This document shows positions 1 to 8,571 of a DNA stretch of 64,000 nt, piece after piece; the first letter of the stretch is position 1; each line of letters starts with the position of its first letter. This DNA comes from Kitasatospora sp. MAA4. Lineage in GTDB: Bacteria > Actinomycetota > Actinomycetes > Streptomycetales > Streptomycetaceae. The stretch covers positions 124,001-188,000 of the forward strand of contig NZ_JARZAI010000006.1 of NCBI RefSeq assembly GCF_029893355.1. The letters are read 5' to 3'. The notes under the pieces were generated by a model. It saw only the letters and a program-made list of their open reading frames with translations. It made no database searches and had not been told where the DNA came from. The translations under genes were made by a program, and so were the position numbers.

Positions 1-3
1 GCA

Positions 4-47
4 TGCGGTATTTCGGTGTGCGGTATTTCGGTATTTCGGTGTGCGGT
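4..47. repeat. Short tandem direct repeats at window edge
   Basis: The unit TGCGGTATTTCGGTG and its shorter form GGTATTTCGG recur several times in about 44 bases. They lie directly downstream of the stop of the reverse-strand transporter remnant. No function is evident. The array may continue outside the window. Confidence 0.6.
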
Positions 48-49
48 AC

Positions 50-420
50 TCAGCCGGCCTCGACCAGCGCGGCGTCCTGCGGCCGGGCGGCCACCTTCGG
101 CCCGCACCCGCCCAGCGGCCAACGGCCGGAGCGGCAGCTTCGGCGCCGCGATGAGCAGCAGGCAGCAGGCAGCGAGCGAGGCACCGGCCTTCACCAGCGA
201 TCCACAGGGGGATGCCGATGCTGAGCAGGGTCATGTGCATCGTGAGCACCGCGTTGATCCCGGTGCACGACAGGAACGACCCGTCCCGCAGCACGCTGCC
301 CGAGAACCGCCGGCGCAGGCTCTTCCCCACCGCGCTGAGCACCGGAAGCCGGGAGGCCAGCGTCGCGAGCACCGCGAACGAGGCGGCGTTGACCAGCCTG
401 CCCGCCCCGGGCCCGCAAAC
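50..420 (-). pseudogene. Degraded MFS transporter (C-terminal remnant)
   Basis: Two reverse-strand pieces look like parts of one major facilitator superfamily permease. Around 200-420 the frame reads LVNAASFAVLATLASRL, then VLRDGSFLSCTGINAVL and MTLLSIGIPLW, which resembles the central membrane segments of actinobacterial drug-type MFS proteins. Around 50-95 a different frame reads VAARPQDAALVEAG and ends in TGA, like a natural C-terminus of such a protein. The frames differ, no start codon or N-terminal half is present, and the helices expected between the pieces are missing, so this is an eroded gene. The family assignment is by eye. Confidence 0.5.
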
Positions 421-497
421 CCCCTCCCCAGGGAGGAGTTGCCATGCTGTCGCAAATCCGCCGGACAGAACCCGCCGCAGGCTGCTGAACTGTCGCC

Positions 498-1331
498 ATG
501 GACACCTTGTACGACCGAGCCCTGACCTTCCGCGCCCTGCACCGCAGCGGCACCCCCCTGGCCCTCGCGAACGCCTGGGACGCGATGAGCGCCCGTCTCG
601 TGGAGCACGCCGGAGCGCCCGCGATCGCCACCACCAGCGCCGGTGTCGCCTGGGGCCTGGGCGCGGCCGACGGCGACCACCTGGACCGCGACCGGGCCCT
701 GGAACTCATCGCCCGCGTGGTGGCCGCCGTCGCCGTCCCCGTCACGGCCGACATCGAGAGCGGCTTCGCGGGCACCGCGGACGGCGTCGCCGAGACCGTA
801 CGCGGCGTGCTGGCCGCCGGCGCCGTGGGCGTCAACCTGGAGGACGCGCTGCGCGACGGCTCCGCCCCGCTGCGCGCGGTCGCCGAGCAGGCCGAGCGCC
901 TCGCCGCCGCCCGGGCCGCCGCCGACGCCGCGGGCGTCCCGCTGTTCGTCAACGCCCGTGTCGACACCTACCTGCGCGCCGTCGGCGACCCCGCCACCCG
1001 GCTGCAGGAGACGCTGGACCGCGCCTCGGCCTATGTCGCGGCCGGCGCCGACGGCATCTTCGTGCCCGGCGTGACCGAACCGGAGACCGTCGCCGCGCTC
1101 GCCGAGGGCCTGCCGGTTCCGCTGAACGTGCTGGCCGGTCCGGGGGCGCCGTCGCTCGGCGAGCTCGCCGCGCTCGGCGTCGCCCGGGTCAGCCTCGGCT
1201 CCGCCGTCGCCGAGGCCGCCTACGCCGTGGTGCGCGAGTCGGCCCGGGAGCTGTTCGCGACGGGCACCTACACGGCGCTCGCCGGCCGGCTCGACTACGA
1301 CGACCTGAACGGGCTCCTGCCGCGGCGTTGA
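498..1331 (+). CDS. Isocitrate lyase/PEP mutase family protein
   Basis: A 277-residue TIM-barrel enzyme of the isocitrate lyase/phosphoenolpyruvate mutase superfamily, which makes or breaks C-C or P-C bonds next to a carboxylate using Mg2+. Family landmarks are the N-terminal LANAWDAMSARLVEHAG stretch, ADIESGF near residue 95 (metal-binding Asp/Glu region), NLEDALRDG near 117 and NARVDTYLRAVGD near 155. The KKCGH-type catalytic loop of true isocitrate lyase is absent, as in the short family members whose substrates are mostly unknown (oxaloacetate hydrolase, methylisocitrate lyase or phosphonopyruvate hydrolase-like). The ATG at 498 fits the family N-terminus. It stands alone, converging on the ABC permease downstream. 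The exact reaction cannot be assigned. Confidence 0.85.
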   Translation: MDTLYDRALTFRALHRSGTPLALANAWDAMSARLVEHAGAPAIATTSAGVAWGLGAADGDHLDRDRALELIARVVAAVAVPVTADIESGFAGTADGVAETVRGVLAAGAVGVNLEDALRDGSAPLRAVAEQAERLAAARAAADAAGVPLFVNARVDTYLRAVGDPATRLQETLDRASAYVAAGADGIFVPGVTEPETVAALAEGLPVPLNVLAGPGAPSLGELAALGVARVSLGSAVAEAAYAVVRESARELFATGTYTALAGRLDYDDLNGLLPRR

Positions 1332-1351
1332 CTCCCCCCCGGGGGGGGTGG

Positions 1352-3700
1352 TCACTCGCTGCGCAGTACCTCGGCGATCGTCAGCCGGGCCGCCGAGCGG
1401 GCCGGGACCAGAGCGCCGAGGACCGCGATGGCCACCCCCGCCAGGAGCAGCAGGGCCAGTGTCGAGACGTGCCAGACGTTCATCATGGAGTCCGGCAGGG
1501 CACTGCCCACCGCCGCGACCATGGCCGGCACGACCAGGTGGTGGGCGGCCAGCCCGAGCGGGACGCCCAGCAGCCCGCCGACCACACCCAGGGCGGCCAT
1601 CGAGACCACCATCATCACCGTCACCTGACGTGGCGTCATGCCGATCGACTTGAGCATGCCCAGATCGCGGCGGCGCTCACGGGTGTTGAGGACGACGGTG
1701 TTGAACACGCCGAGCGCCGCCACCGTGGCCAGCAGCAGGGTGAGGAGCGAGGTGGATCCGACGATGGTCACCGAGATGGAGTTCGTGCCACCGCTCGCCG
1801 ACGGGTAGAGGCCGGGGACCGCCGCCGAGACCGCGGAGTCGTAGGCGTCGACGTTCGTACCGGGGGCGAGCTGGACCCAGTACTGGTTGACGTACCTGAC
1901 CGTCCCCCAGTCGGGCGCCAGCTCGGTCAGCGTCTCCCAGGGCGCGTCCACCGCGTCGGCGTCGCCGGACATCATCTCGCCGACGATGGTCACGGTCTTC
2001 TGCTGACCGCCGCGCTCCAGCGTCAGGTGGTCGCCGACCGTCAGGCCGTGCTTGGTCACGAACGGCGACCCGACGACGACCTCGTCCGGGCCGCTCATCC
2101 ACCGCCCCTTGAGCATCTTGGAGCTCATGCCCGCCGAGTCCCCGCGCAGGAACCAGCCGCGCACGATCTGGGAGCTTCCCGCCATGTGCAGCTGCACCGG
2201 CGCGGCGGCGACCACGTGCTGGGCACCGGGCAGGCTGCTCAACTTCTCCTCGATCTGGGGGTCGGTCAGCGTGGGCGCGATCATGCCGGGCGCCTGCGAA
2301 TCCCCCACGTAACTCACGGACTGGACATGGTCGTTGCCGGCGTCGATGAACGCGGCCACCGAGGAGGAGAGTCCGCTCGCGAGCGTCACCGTGGTCACCC
2401 CCAGGACGAGAGCGATCAGGGTCAGCGCCGAACGGCCGGGCCGGGCGACCGGCAGGCCGAGCCCCAGGCTGACCGCGCGCGGCAGCCGGGTGCCGCTGAG
2501 CCGGCACTGGATGCGCAGCCCGCGTCCGGCGGTCGGGGCACTGCCCGCGCTGATCGCCCGGGCGGCCGAGAGCCGATGCGCCCGCAGCGCGGGGAACAGG
2601 GCTGCGAGCAGGATGACGGCGGGCATGCCCAGCAGCGTCACCACGTCGACCCAGGGGTTCAGGGTGGCATTGAAGTACCCGTAGTCGAAGCCGGAGAACA
2701 CCATGTGCAGCAGCGGCTGCGCCGCCAGGTCGCCGAGGAGGCTGCCGAGCACGGCGCCGGCCACGCCCGGCACCAGGACCATCACCAGGTAGACCGAGAC
2801 GACCTGGTTGGGCGTGTACCCGAGGGACTTCAGCACGCCGATGTGCCGGTACCCCGAGACGACGGCGCCGCTGACCACGTTGGCGACGATCAGCACCGCC
2901 ACCACCAGGCCCAGGATGCCGAAGGCCATCAGGAACGGGACGTACGCGTTGGCGGTGCCGGTCATGTCCTGCTTGACGGTGAGGTACGAGAGCGAGCCCA
3001 GCAGCGCGCCCTGCGGCAGACCGGCGGTGACTGTCGCCAGGCCGTCCCGGACCTGGGCGGCCGTGCCGCTGCCGGTGAACCGGTAGAGCAGCTGGGTGGC
3101 CGTCGGGTGCAGCGCGGGCATCTGGTCGGGGGAGACCCAGGCGCCGGCGGTCTGGCTGATCGTGGAGGCGAAGCCCACGATGGTCAGCGGCGGGGCGCCG
3201 GGGAGCTGGATCCGGTTGCCGAGCAGCTCGTTGGCTCCGTAGCGCTGCCCGGGCGGCCGCATCAGGACGACCTCGCCGGGCCCGCGGACCCAGCGGCCGG
3301 CCCACAGGTCGACGCGGTCCACCGGGCCGGCCGGATCGGCGCGGCCGACCACCGTGATCGGTTCGGGCGGCAGGGCGTCCACGCCGGCGACGGGGGCCGC
3401 CGTGCGCGGCAGGGCGGTCAGGACGGCCTCGGCGAACGGACCGGCGACGGCCGCCACGCCCGGGCGGTGGGCGGCGTCCGCGAGCTGGGCGTCCGAGACG
3501 CTCGCCGGGTCGAAGGTGGCGGTGAGTTGGGCGCCGCGCTGCTTGTCGAAGGTGCTGCCGAAGGGGGTCGAGGCGGCGTCGAGCAGGCCGAGGGCGACCA
3601 CCAGCGCGACGGTGGAGGTGAGGACGACCAGCCCGATCACGAAGGTCTGGAGCTTGCGGCGCCGGACGGCCGCGCGGGAAACCTGCCACACGGCACTCAT
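1352..3700 (-). CDS. ABC transporter permease, FtsX/MacB type
   Basis: A 782-residue membrane protein with two FtsX-type permease domains, the layout of single-chain MacB/FtsX exporters in actinobacteria. Membrane helices are visible near the N-terminus (TFVIGLVVLTSTVALVVAL), around residues 255-285, 305-330 and 425-450, and in the last 130 residues. Two large extracytoplasmic loops lie between them. Its start overlaps the stop of the ATP-binding gene by 4 bp, so the two are translationally coupled and should form one exporter. The divergent two-component system next to it suggests induction by envelope stress or an antibiotic. The substrate is unknown. Confidence 0.9.
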   Translation of the reverse strand: MSAVWQVSRAAVRRRKLQTFVIGLVVLTSTVALVVALGLLDAASTPFGSTFDKQRGAQLTATFDPASVSDAQLADAAHRPGVAAVAGPFAEAVLTALPRTAAPVAGVDALPPEPITVVGRADPAGPVDRVDLWAGRWVRGPGEVVLMRPPGQRYGANELLGNRIQLPGAPPLTIVGFASTISQTAGAWVSPDQMPALHPTATQLLYRFTGSGTAAQVRDGLATVTAGLPQGALLGSLSYLTVKQDMTGTANAYVPFLMAFGILGLVVAVLIVANVVSGAVVSGYRHIGVLKSLGYTPNQVVSVYLVMVLVPGVAGAVLGSLLGDLAAQPLLHMVFSGFDYGYFNATLNPWVDVVTLLGMPAVILLAALFPALRAHRLSAARAISAGSAPTAGRGLRIQCRLSGTRLPRAVSLGLGLPVARPGRSALTLIALVLGVTTVTLASGLSSSVAAFIDAGNDHVQSVSYVGDSQAPGMIAPTLTDPQIEEKLSSLPGAQHVVAAAPVQLHMAGSSQIVRGWFLRGDSAGMSSKMLKGRWMSGPDEVVVGSPFVTKHGLTVGDHLTLERGGQQKTVTIVGEMMSGDADAVDAPWETLTELAPDWGTVRYVNQYWVQLAPGTNVDAYDSAVSAAVPGLYPSASGGTNSISVTIVGSTSLLTLLLATVAALGVFNTVVLNTRERRRDLGMLKSIGMTPRQVTVMMVVSMAALGVVGGLLGVPLGLAAHHLVVPAMVAAVGSALPDSMMNVWHVSTLALLLLAGVAIAVLGALVPARSAARLTIAEVLRSE

Positions 3701-4416
3701 GCCGTCCGCTCCAGGGTGCTCTGGCGCACCACGCGACCGTCGGCGACCTCTACCAGCCGGCTGGCGCAGCGGGTGGCCAGCCGCTGGTCGTGCGTCACGA
3801 TCAGCAGGGTCTGGCCGATCTGGTTGAGGTCGATCAGCAGGTCCATCACCTGCTCACCTGCGTGGCTGTCCAGCGCGCCGGTCGGCTCGTCCGCCAGCAG
3901 CAGCGCCGGACGGTTCATCAGGGCGCGGGCGACGGCCACCCGCTGGCGCTCGCCACCGCTGAGCGCGGCCGGATAGACGTTGCGGCGGTCGGCTATGCCG
4001 AGCTCGTCGAGCAGCTCCAGCGCCCGGCGGCGGGCCTGCGCGGCCGAGGCGCCGGTCAACTGCGCGGCCAGCGCCACGTTGTCCAGGGCGGGCAGGTCGT
4101 CGAGGAGGTTGAAGAACTGGAAGATCATGCCGATCCGGCGGCGCCGGAACAGCGCCAGTCCGGTCTCGTTCATCGACCCCAGGTCCTCGCCGTTCACCAC
4201 CACCCGACCGGACGTCGGGCGGTCGAGGCCCGCGACCATGTTGAGCAGCGTCGACTTGCCGCAGCCCGACGGCCCCATCACCGCGACCGCCTCCCCCGCC
4301 CTGATCTCCAGCGACAGCCCGTCCAGGGCCGCCGACTCGCCGTACTCCTTGCGCACCGCGTCCAGTTGGACGACGACCTGGCCCTCACCTGCGCTGCTGC
4401 TGTCTCCCGTAGTCAT
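3697..4416 (-). CDS. ABC transporter ATP-binding protein (MacB/LolD type)
   Basis: A 239-residue ATPase of the LolD/MacB family that powers the adjacent FtsX-type permease. The Walker A motif GPSGCGKST lies at about residues 48-56. The Q-loop region (IFQFFNLLDDL), the signature LSGGERQRVAVARAL, Walker B LLLADEPTGALDS and the switch His in VTHDQRLA are all intact, so it should be active. It is the first gene of the two-gene exporter operon. About 130 bp separates it from a divergently read sensor kinase, which probably regulates it. Confidence 0.92.
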   Translation of the reverse strand: MTTGDSSSAGEGQVVVQLDAVRKEYGESAALDGLSLEIRAGEAVAVMGPSGCGKSTLLNMVAGLDRPTSGRVVVNGEDLGSMNETGLALFRRRRIGMIFQFFNLLDDLPALDNVALAAQLTGASAAQARRRALELLDELGIADRRNVYPAALSGGERQRVAVARALMNRPALLLADEPTGALDSHAGEQVMDLLIDLNQIGQTLLIVTHDQRLATRCASRLVEVADGRVVRQSTLERTA

Positions 4417-4545
4417 GACAGGAAACCTACGGGCGGCGCCGCGGACCGCGGATCACTCCCCGGGTGTATCTGCCCGGGCCCGTCATCCTGGGGATGTACT
4501 CGCGGATGGATGCGGACTACCGGCCCGGGATGGGAAGGTGATCAT

Positions 4546-5400
4546 GTGTGGGGAAACGAATCTGACCTGCTGATCGTCGTATCGGCGGTGGCGTGCCTGG
4601 CCTGCGCGGGCTGCGGCTGGCTGGCCACCGCCCTGCGGCGGGCGCGGCGGCTGCACCGCCAGGCCCTGGAGGAGCGGGCCTGGCTGCTGGAGCGCGAGCG
4701 CGAGAGCGCGTCCCGGACCGCCGTCGACGGCGAACGGGCCCGGATAGCCCAGGAGTTGCACGACATCGTCGGCCACAACGTGAGCCTGATGGTGGTGCAG
4801 ACCGGGGCCGCCCGCGAGGTGCTCACCAGCCTGCCCGACGAGGCGGCAGCGGCACTGCTGGCCGTCGAGACAGCCGGACGGGACGCGATGACCGAGCTGC
4901 GGAACCTGCTCGGCCTGCTCGCCCCCTCGCCGAGCGGGGAGGACGACACCGACGGGGGCCGTCCGGTCGGCGCCTCCCTGGCACCGCAGCCCGGACTGAG
5001 CAGGCTCAGCCCGCTGATCGACCGGATCGCCTTCGCCGGACTCCCGGTGGAGGTGCGGATCTCCGGGGAGCCGCGCGCGCTGCCGGCCGGAATCGACCTG
5101 GCCGCGTACCGGATCATCCAGGAGGCACTGACCAATGCGCTCAAGTACGGGGACAGGGGGAAGGCCGAGGTGACGGTGCGATATGCCGACAACTCCCTGC
5201 GGGTGGAGGTGCTGAACAGCGGGCCGAGCGTGCTTTCCGGCACCGCCACCGTTCGAGAGCCCCGCCAGGGAAACGGCACCGGCCGCGGACTGCTGGGCCT
5301 GCGCGAGCGGGTCGCCGTCTACGGCGGCGACCTGGACGCGCGCCGCCGCCTGGGCGGCGGCTACCGGGTCCGCGCCCGCATCCCACTGGACCGGCCATGA
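4546..5400 (+). CDS. Sensor histidine kinase (NarL/DesK-like family)
   Basis: About 284 residues. A single N-terminal membrane helix (residues about 8-30) is followed by a dimerisation/phosphoacceptor segment with the H-box QELHDIVGHNVSLMVVQ (His about residue 72) and a HATPase domain with the N-box QEALTNALKYG and the G-box GNGTGRGLLGLRERV. This is the HisKA_3 type that pairs with LuxR-type regulators. I chose the GTG at 4546 because GGGAAGG lies 7 bases upstream and it places the membrane helix at the N-terminus. An in-frame ATG at 4510 is the alternative. The gene ends in an ATGA overlap with its response regulator. No extracellular sensor domain is present, so it probably senses within the membrane or through the adjacent ABC exporter. 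Confidence 0.88.
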   Translation: MWGNESDLLIVVSAVACLACAGCGWLATALRRARRLHRQALEERAWLLERERESASRTAVDGERARIAQELHDIVGHNVSLMVVQTGAAREVLTSLPDEAAAALLAVETAGRDAMTELRNLLGLLAPSPSGEDDTDGGRPVGASLAPQPGLSRLSPLIDRIAFAGLPVEVRISGEPRALPAGIDLAAYRIIQEALTNALKYGDRGKAEVTVRYADNSLRVEVLNSGPSVLSGTATVREPRQGNGTGRGLLGLRERVAVYGGDLDARRRLGGGYRVRARIPLDRP

Positions 5401-6140
5401 GCAGTGTGCCGGAACCCGCGCCCCGCGTACTGATCGCCGACGACCAGGCCCTGATCCGGACCGGCTTCCGCCTGATCCTGACCGCGCGCGGCATCGAGGT
5501 GGTCGGCGAGGCCGCCGACGGCGTCGAGGCGGTGGCGGCGGCGATCGAACTCCAGCCGGACGTCGTGCTGATGGACATCCGGATGCCGACCATGGACGGC
5601 CTGGAGGCAGCCCGGCAGATCCTGCGGCAGACACCCGCCTGCCGGGTGATCATGCTGACCACCTTCGACCTGGACGAGTACGTCTACGCCGCGCTGTCCC
5701 TGGGCGCAAGCGGCTTCCTGCTCAAGGACGTCACCGCTGCCCACCTCGCCTCCGCCGTACGCCTGGTCACCACCGGCGACGCCCTCCTCGCTCCCTCGAT
5801 CACCCGCCGCCTCGTAGCGAAGTTCGCCGCCACCGCCGCTTCCGTCCCCTCCGCCGCCTCCGCCGCCTCCGTTCCCGACCGCCCGCAGGCTCCGCGTCCG
5901 CCTGTCGTCCACCGCGACCTCGCCACCCTGACGCCCCGCGAGCTCGAAGTTCTGACCCTCCTGGGCCGCGGCCTCTCCAACACCGAGCTCGCCCGCCAAC
6001 TGACCCTCAGCGAAGCCACCGTGAAGACCCACGTCGCCCGCATCTTCGCCAAGCTCACCCTGCGCGACCGCGCCCAGGCCGTCGTCCTCGCGTACGAAAC
6101 CGGCCTGGTGTCCCCGGGTGACGGCGACGCCCGCGCATAA
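5397..6140 (+). CDS. LuxR-family response regulator
   Basis: A 247-residue two-component regulator. The receiver domain carries the acidic pair ADDQ near residue 15, the phosphorylation site VVLMDIRMPTMDG (Asp about 60), TTFDLDEYVY and the conserved Lys in FLLKDV. An Ala/Ser/Pro linker leads to a C-terminal LuxR-type helix-turn-helix (LTPRELEVLTLLGRGLSN, then SEATVKTHVARIFAKL). The start overlaps the kinase stop (ATGA), so the pair is translationally coupled. Its likely target is the divergent ABC exporter, which is an inference from position. Confidence 0.93.
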   Translation: MSSVPEPAPRVLIADDQALIRTGFRLILTARGIEVVGEAADGVEAVAAAIELQPDVVLMDIRMPTMDGLEAARQILRQTPACRVIMLTTFDLDEYVYAALSLGASGFLLKDVTAAHLASAVRLVTTGDALLAPSITRRLVAKFAATAASVPSAASAASVPDRPQAPRPPVVHRDLATLTPRELEVLTLLGRGLSNTELARQLTLSEATVKTHVARIFAKLTLRDRAQAVVLAYETGLVSPGDGDARA

Positions 6141-6160
6141 CAGCGGCGCGACTCAGCTGC

Positions 6161-6811
6161 TCAGTCGGCCTTCGCCTGGCTGCGGCGGGCGTAGGCGCGG
6201 GCGGCGCGGGCGCGGTCGCCGCAGCGGACCGAGCACCAGTGGCGGGCGGCGTGGGTGCGCAGCAGGTGGCGGGTGCAGGGGGCGGAGCCGCAGGCGGCGA
6301 GGAGTTCGGCGTCGGGGCCGGTGAGCAGGTCGGCGGCGTCGGCGGCCAGGACGGCGAGGGCGCGATCCACCACGCGGTCGGTGGGGTGCGGCTGGGCGCG
6401 GTGCAGGCCGTGGACCTCGTCCCAGAGCAGCAGCGGGGCCGAGGGGACGCTGGTCAGCGCTTCATTGACGGCGGCCAGGGCTTCGGGCGGCGCCGCGAGA
6501 GCAGCGATCCGCGACGAGAGCAGCGCTCTCACCTGCTCACGGAACGCGCGCAGCCGAGCCGCGCACACCTCCTGCAACCCGGCCCCGACCGGCGCCAGAT
6601 CTCGATCGACCAGCCACTGCGCCGCCGCAGCCGGCGATTCCAGCAGGTCGAGGCGGCCGCCGGGCTGCACAAGGGCGCTGTTGGCAAAGTCGAGCGCGAG
6701 GTGGCGCTCGGCTCCCGGCGCGGGCGGCGGGACTGCGGGCGGCGGAACTGCGGCCGGCGGGACGAGGTGGGCGGGTGCAGCGGTCACGGCGGTCTCCTTC
6801 ATGACTCTCAT
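6161..6811 (-). CDS. CGNR zinc-finger (ABATE) transcriptional regulator
   Basis: A 216-residue protein of the actinobacterial ABATE/CGNR family, thought to act as stress- or ligand-responsive regulators. The N-terminal part has the family pattern HLALDFANSALVQPGGRLDLL. The C-terminal zinc-finger region has the Cys residues of GSAPCTRHLLRTHAARHWCSVRCGDRAR (two segments around residues 175-205). The canonical CGNR tetrad reads CGDR here. The start ATG at 6811 has AAGG 7 bases upstream, and ATG 6802 is possible. It is divergent from a metallo-hydrolase, and a strong dyad in the shared promoter overlaps its own start, which suggests autoregulation. Confidence 0.85.
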   Translation of the reverse strand: MRVMKETAVTAAPAHLVPPAAVPPPAVPPPAPGAERHLALDFANSALVQPGGRLDLLESPAAAAQWLVDRDLAPVGAGLQEVCAARLRAFREQVRALLSSRIAALAAPPEALAAVNEALTSVPSAPLLLWDEVHGLHRAQPHPTDRVVDRALAVLAADAADLLTGPDAELLAACGSAPCTRHLLRTHAARHWCSVRCGDRARAARAYARRSQAKAD

Positions 6812-6859
6812 GGTAGACCTTGCGGTTTTCCGTGAGAGTCGGATACCTTTCTCTCACGG
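6803..6859. promoter_or_regulatory. Nested operator-like dyads between CGNR regulator and hydrolase
   Basis: Two overlapping inverted repeats share one arm. GACTCTCA (6803-6810) pairs with TGAGAGTC (6833-6840), and CCGTGAGAG (6830-6838) pairs with CTCTCACGG (6851-6859). They fill the 80-bp divergent promoter and overlap the regulator start codon. They are probably binding sites for the CGNR protein, controlling both directions. Confidence 0.55.
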
Positions 6860-6890
6860 CAAACAGCCGACTTACCCGTGAGGTGTTGCC

Positions 6891-7655
6891 ATGACCAGTA
6901 CCGACCAGCAGGTCACCGTCCACGTCTTCGGCGGACCGTCCACCCTCATCGAGGTCGGCGGCCTCCGGTTCCTCACCGACCCGGCCTTCGACGCCCCCGG
7001 CGACTACCCGCGCGGCAACGGCAACGTCCTCACCAAGACCGCCCCCTCCTCCGTCGACCCCGCCGACCTCGGCCCGATCGACGCGGTGCTGCTCTCCCAC
7101 GACGAGCACCCGGACAACCTCGACCACTCCGGCCGCGCGCTGCTGGCCACCGTCCCGCTCGTCCTCACCACGCGCAGCGGCGCGCAGCGCCTCGGCGGCG
7201 GCGCCGCCCGCGGTCTCGCGCCCTGGGAGTCGTTCGAGCTGACGCGCCCCGACGGCGGCGTCCTCACCGTGACGGCCGCCCCCGCCCTGCACGGCCCCGA
7301 GGGCTGCGAGCCGATCATCGGCGAGGTCATCGGCTTCGTGCTGACCGCCGCCGACCTGCCCACGGTCTACGTCAGCGGCGACAACGCCTCGCTCGCCCTG
7401 GTCCGGGAGGTCGCCGAGCGCTTCGGCCCGGTGGACACCGCCGTCCTCTTCGCCGGCGCGGCCCGCACCGCGAACTTCGACGGCGCCCTGCTCACCCTCG
7501 ACAGCGCGCAGGCCGCCGAAGCCGCCGCGATCCTCTCCGCGCGCAGCGTCGTCCCCGCCCACTTCGACAGCTGGGCCCACTTCAGCGAGGGTCGCGGCGA
7601 CCTGGTCGACGCCTTCACCGCGGCCGGGCTGATCGACCGCCTGCAACTGAGCTGA
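6891..7655 (+). CDS. MBL-fold metallo-hydrolase (UlaG-like)
   Basis: A 254-residue beta-lactamase-fold hydrolase. The order of motifs follows UlaG-type proteins: a first strand (VTVHVFGGPSTLIEVGGLRFLTDPAFD), the metal site LLSHDEHPDNLDHSG near residues 66-80, a later His in ALHGPEGCE, YVSGDN near 160, and VVPAHFDSW near the end supplying the last His. The first motif reads SHDEHPDN instead of the common THxHxDH, so metal-ligand spacing is unusual but the key His/Asp residues are there. The start ATG is preceded by GTGAGGTG. It is followed 43 bp later by an alpha/beta hydrolase, probably in the same operon under the CGNR protein. The substrate is unknown. Confidence 0.85.
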   Translation: MTSTDQQVTVHVFGGPSTLIEVGGLRFLTDPAFDAPGDYPRGNGNVLTKTAPSSVDPADLGPIDAVLLSHDEHPDNLDHSGRALLATVPLVLTTRSGAQRLGGGAARGLAPWESFELTRPDGGVLTVTAAPALHGPEGCEPIIGEVIGFVLTAADLPTVYVSGDNASLALVREVAERFGPVDTAVLFAGAARTANFDGALLTLDSAQAAEAAAILSARSVVPAHFDSWAHFSEGRGDLVDAFTAAGLIDRLQLS

Positions 7656-7698
7656 GCCCCGCCCACCACATCGTCAACCACCAAGGGAGACCGGACAG

Positions 7699-8571
7699 AT
7701 GACCGCAGTACAGATCACCCGAGTGGCGCACCGCTTCGTCGACGTGGACGGCGTGCGGGTCTTCTACCGCGAGGCCGGTCCGGCGGACGCGCCCACCCTC
7801 CTCCTGCTGCACGGATTCCCCTCCGCCTCGCACCAGTTCCGCCGCCTGATCGACGCGCTCGGCACGCGCTACCACCTGATCGCCCCCGACTACCCGGGCT
7901 TCGGGCACACCGAGGCACCGGCGGACTTCCGGTACTCCTTCGAGCGCCTGGCCGACGTCATGGAGGGCTTCGTCCGCACCCTCGGGCTGAAGAGCTTCGC
8001 GCTGTACGCCTTCGACTTCGGCGGCCCGGTCGGCCTGCGGCTCGCCACCCGCCTCCCGGGCGCGGTCAGCGGACTGATCGTGCAGAACGCCAACACCTAT
8101 ACCGAGGGGCTCTCGCCGCTGGCACTCGGCATGATCGCCAACCGCCCGGGGGTGGACGGCGCCGAGGAGCGCGTCCGGGAGATCCTGACCCTCCCGGTCA
8201 CCCGCGGACAGTACGAGGGCGGCACCACCGACACCGAGTCCGTCGCCCCCGAGGGCTGGACCCTGGACCAGCACTTCCTGGACCTGCCGGGGCGCAAGGA
8301 GGCCCAGGTCGCGCTCGCCCTCGACTACCACAGCAACGTCGAGCTCTACCCGGTCTGGCAGCAGTGGCTGCGCGAGCACCGGCCCCCGACGCTGATCCTC
8401 TGGGGTCGCGGCGACGCGTTCTTCCCGGAGGCGGGAGCGCACGCCTACCTGCGTGACCTGCCGGACGCGCAGCTCCACCTCTTCGACACCGGCCACTTCG
8501 CCCTGGAGGAGAAGCTGCCCGAGATCGCACCGCTGATCGCCGACTTCCTCGACGAGATCAGGGCTTGCTGA
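7699..8571 (+). CDS. Alpha/beta hydrolase (epoxide hydrolase/dehalogenase-like)
   Basis: A 290-residue alpha/beta-hydrolase-fold enzyme. The oxyanion loop LLLHGFPSASHQFR and the segment PDYPGFGHTEAP are typical of epoxide hydrolases and haloalkane dehalogenases. The nucleophile elbow reads FDFGGPVG with Asp instead of Ser (about residue 112), which points to an ester-intermediate hydrolase rather than a lipase/esterase. WGRGDAFFP supplies the acid region, and DTGHFALEE carries the catalytic His near residue 275. The AAGGGAGA ribosome site lies just upstream. The 3' end overlaps by 14 bp the tail of the convergent secreted protein gene. Confidence 0.88.
   Translation: MTAVQITRVAHRFVDVDGVRVFYREAGPADAPTLLLLHGFPSASHQFRRLIDALGTRYHLIAPDYPGFGHTEAPADFRYSFERLADVMEGFVRTLGLKSFALYAFDFGGPVGLRLATRLPGAVSGLIVQNANTYTEGLSPLALGMIANRPGVDGAEERVREILTLPVTRGQYEGGTTDTESVAPEGWTLDQHFLDLPGRKEAQVALALDYHSNVELYPVWQQWLREHRPPTLILWGRGDAFFPEAGAHAYLRDLPDAQLHLFDTGHFALEEKLPEIAPLIADFLDEIRAC

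Noticed and set aside
212..3976. Very long forward open frame of over 1200 codons
   Set aside because: It lies antisense to the ABC permease and across the isocitrate-lyase-like gene. Its translation is a low-complexity Arg/Gly/His mix typical of a high-GC shadow frame.
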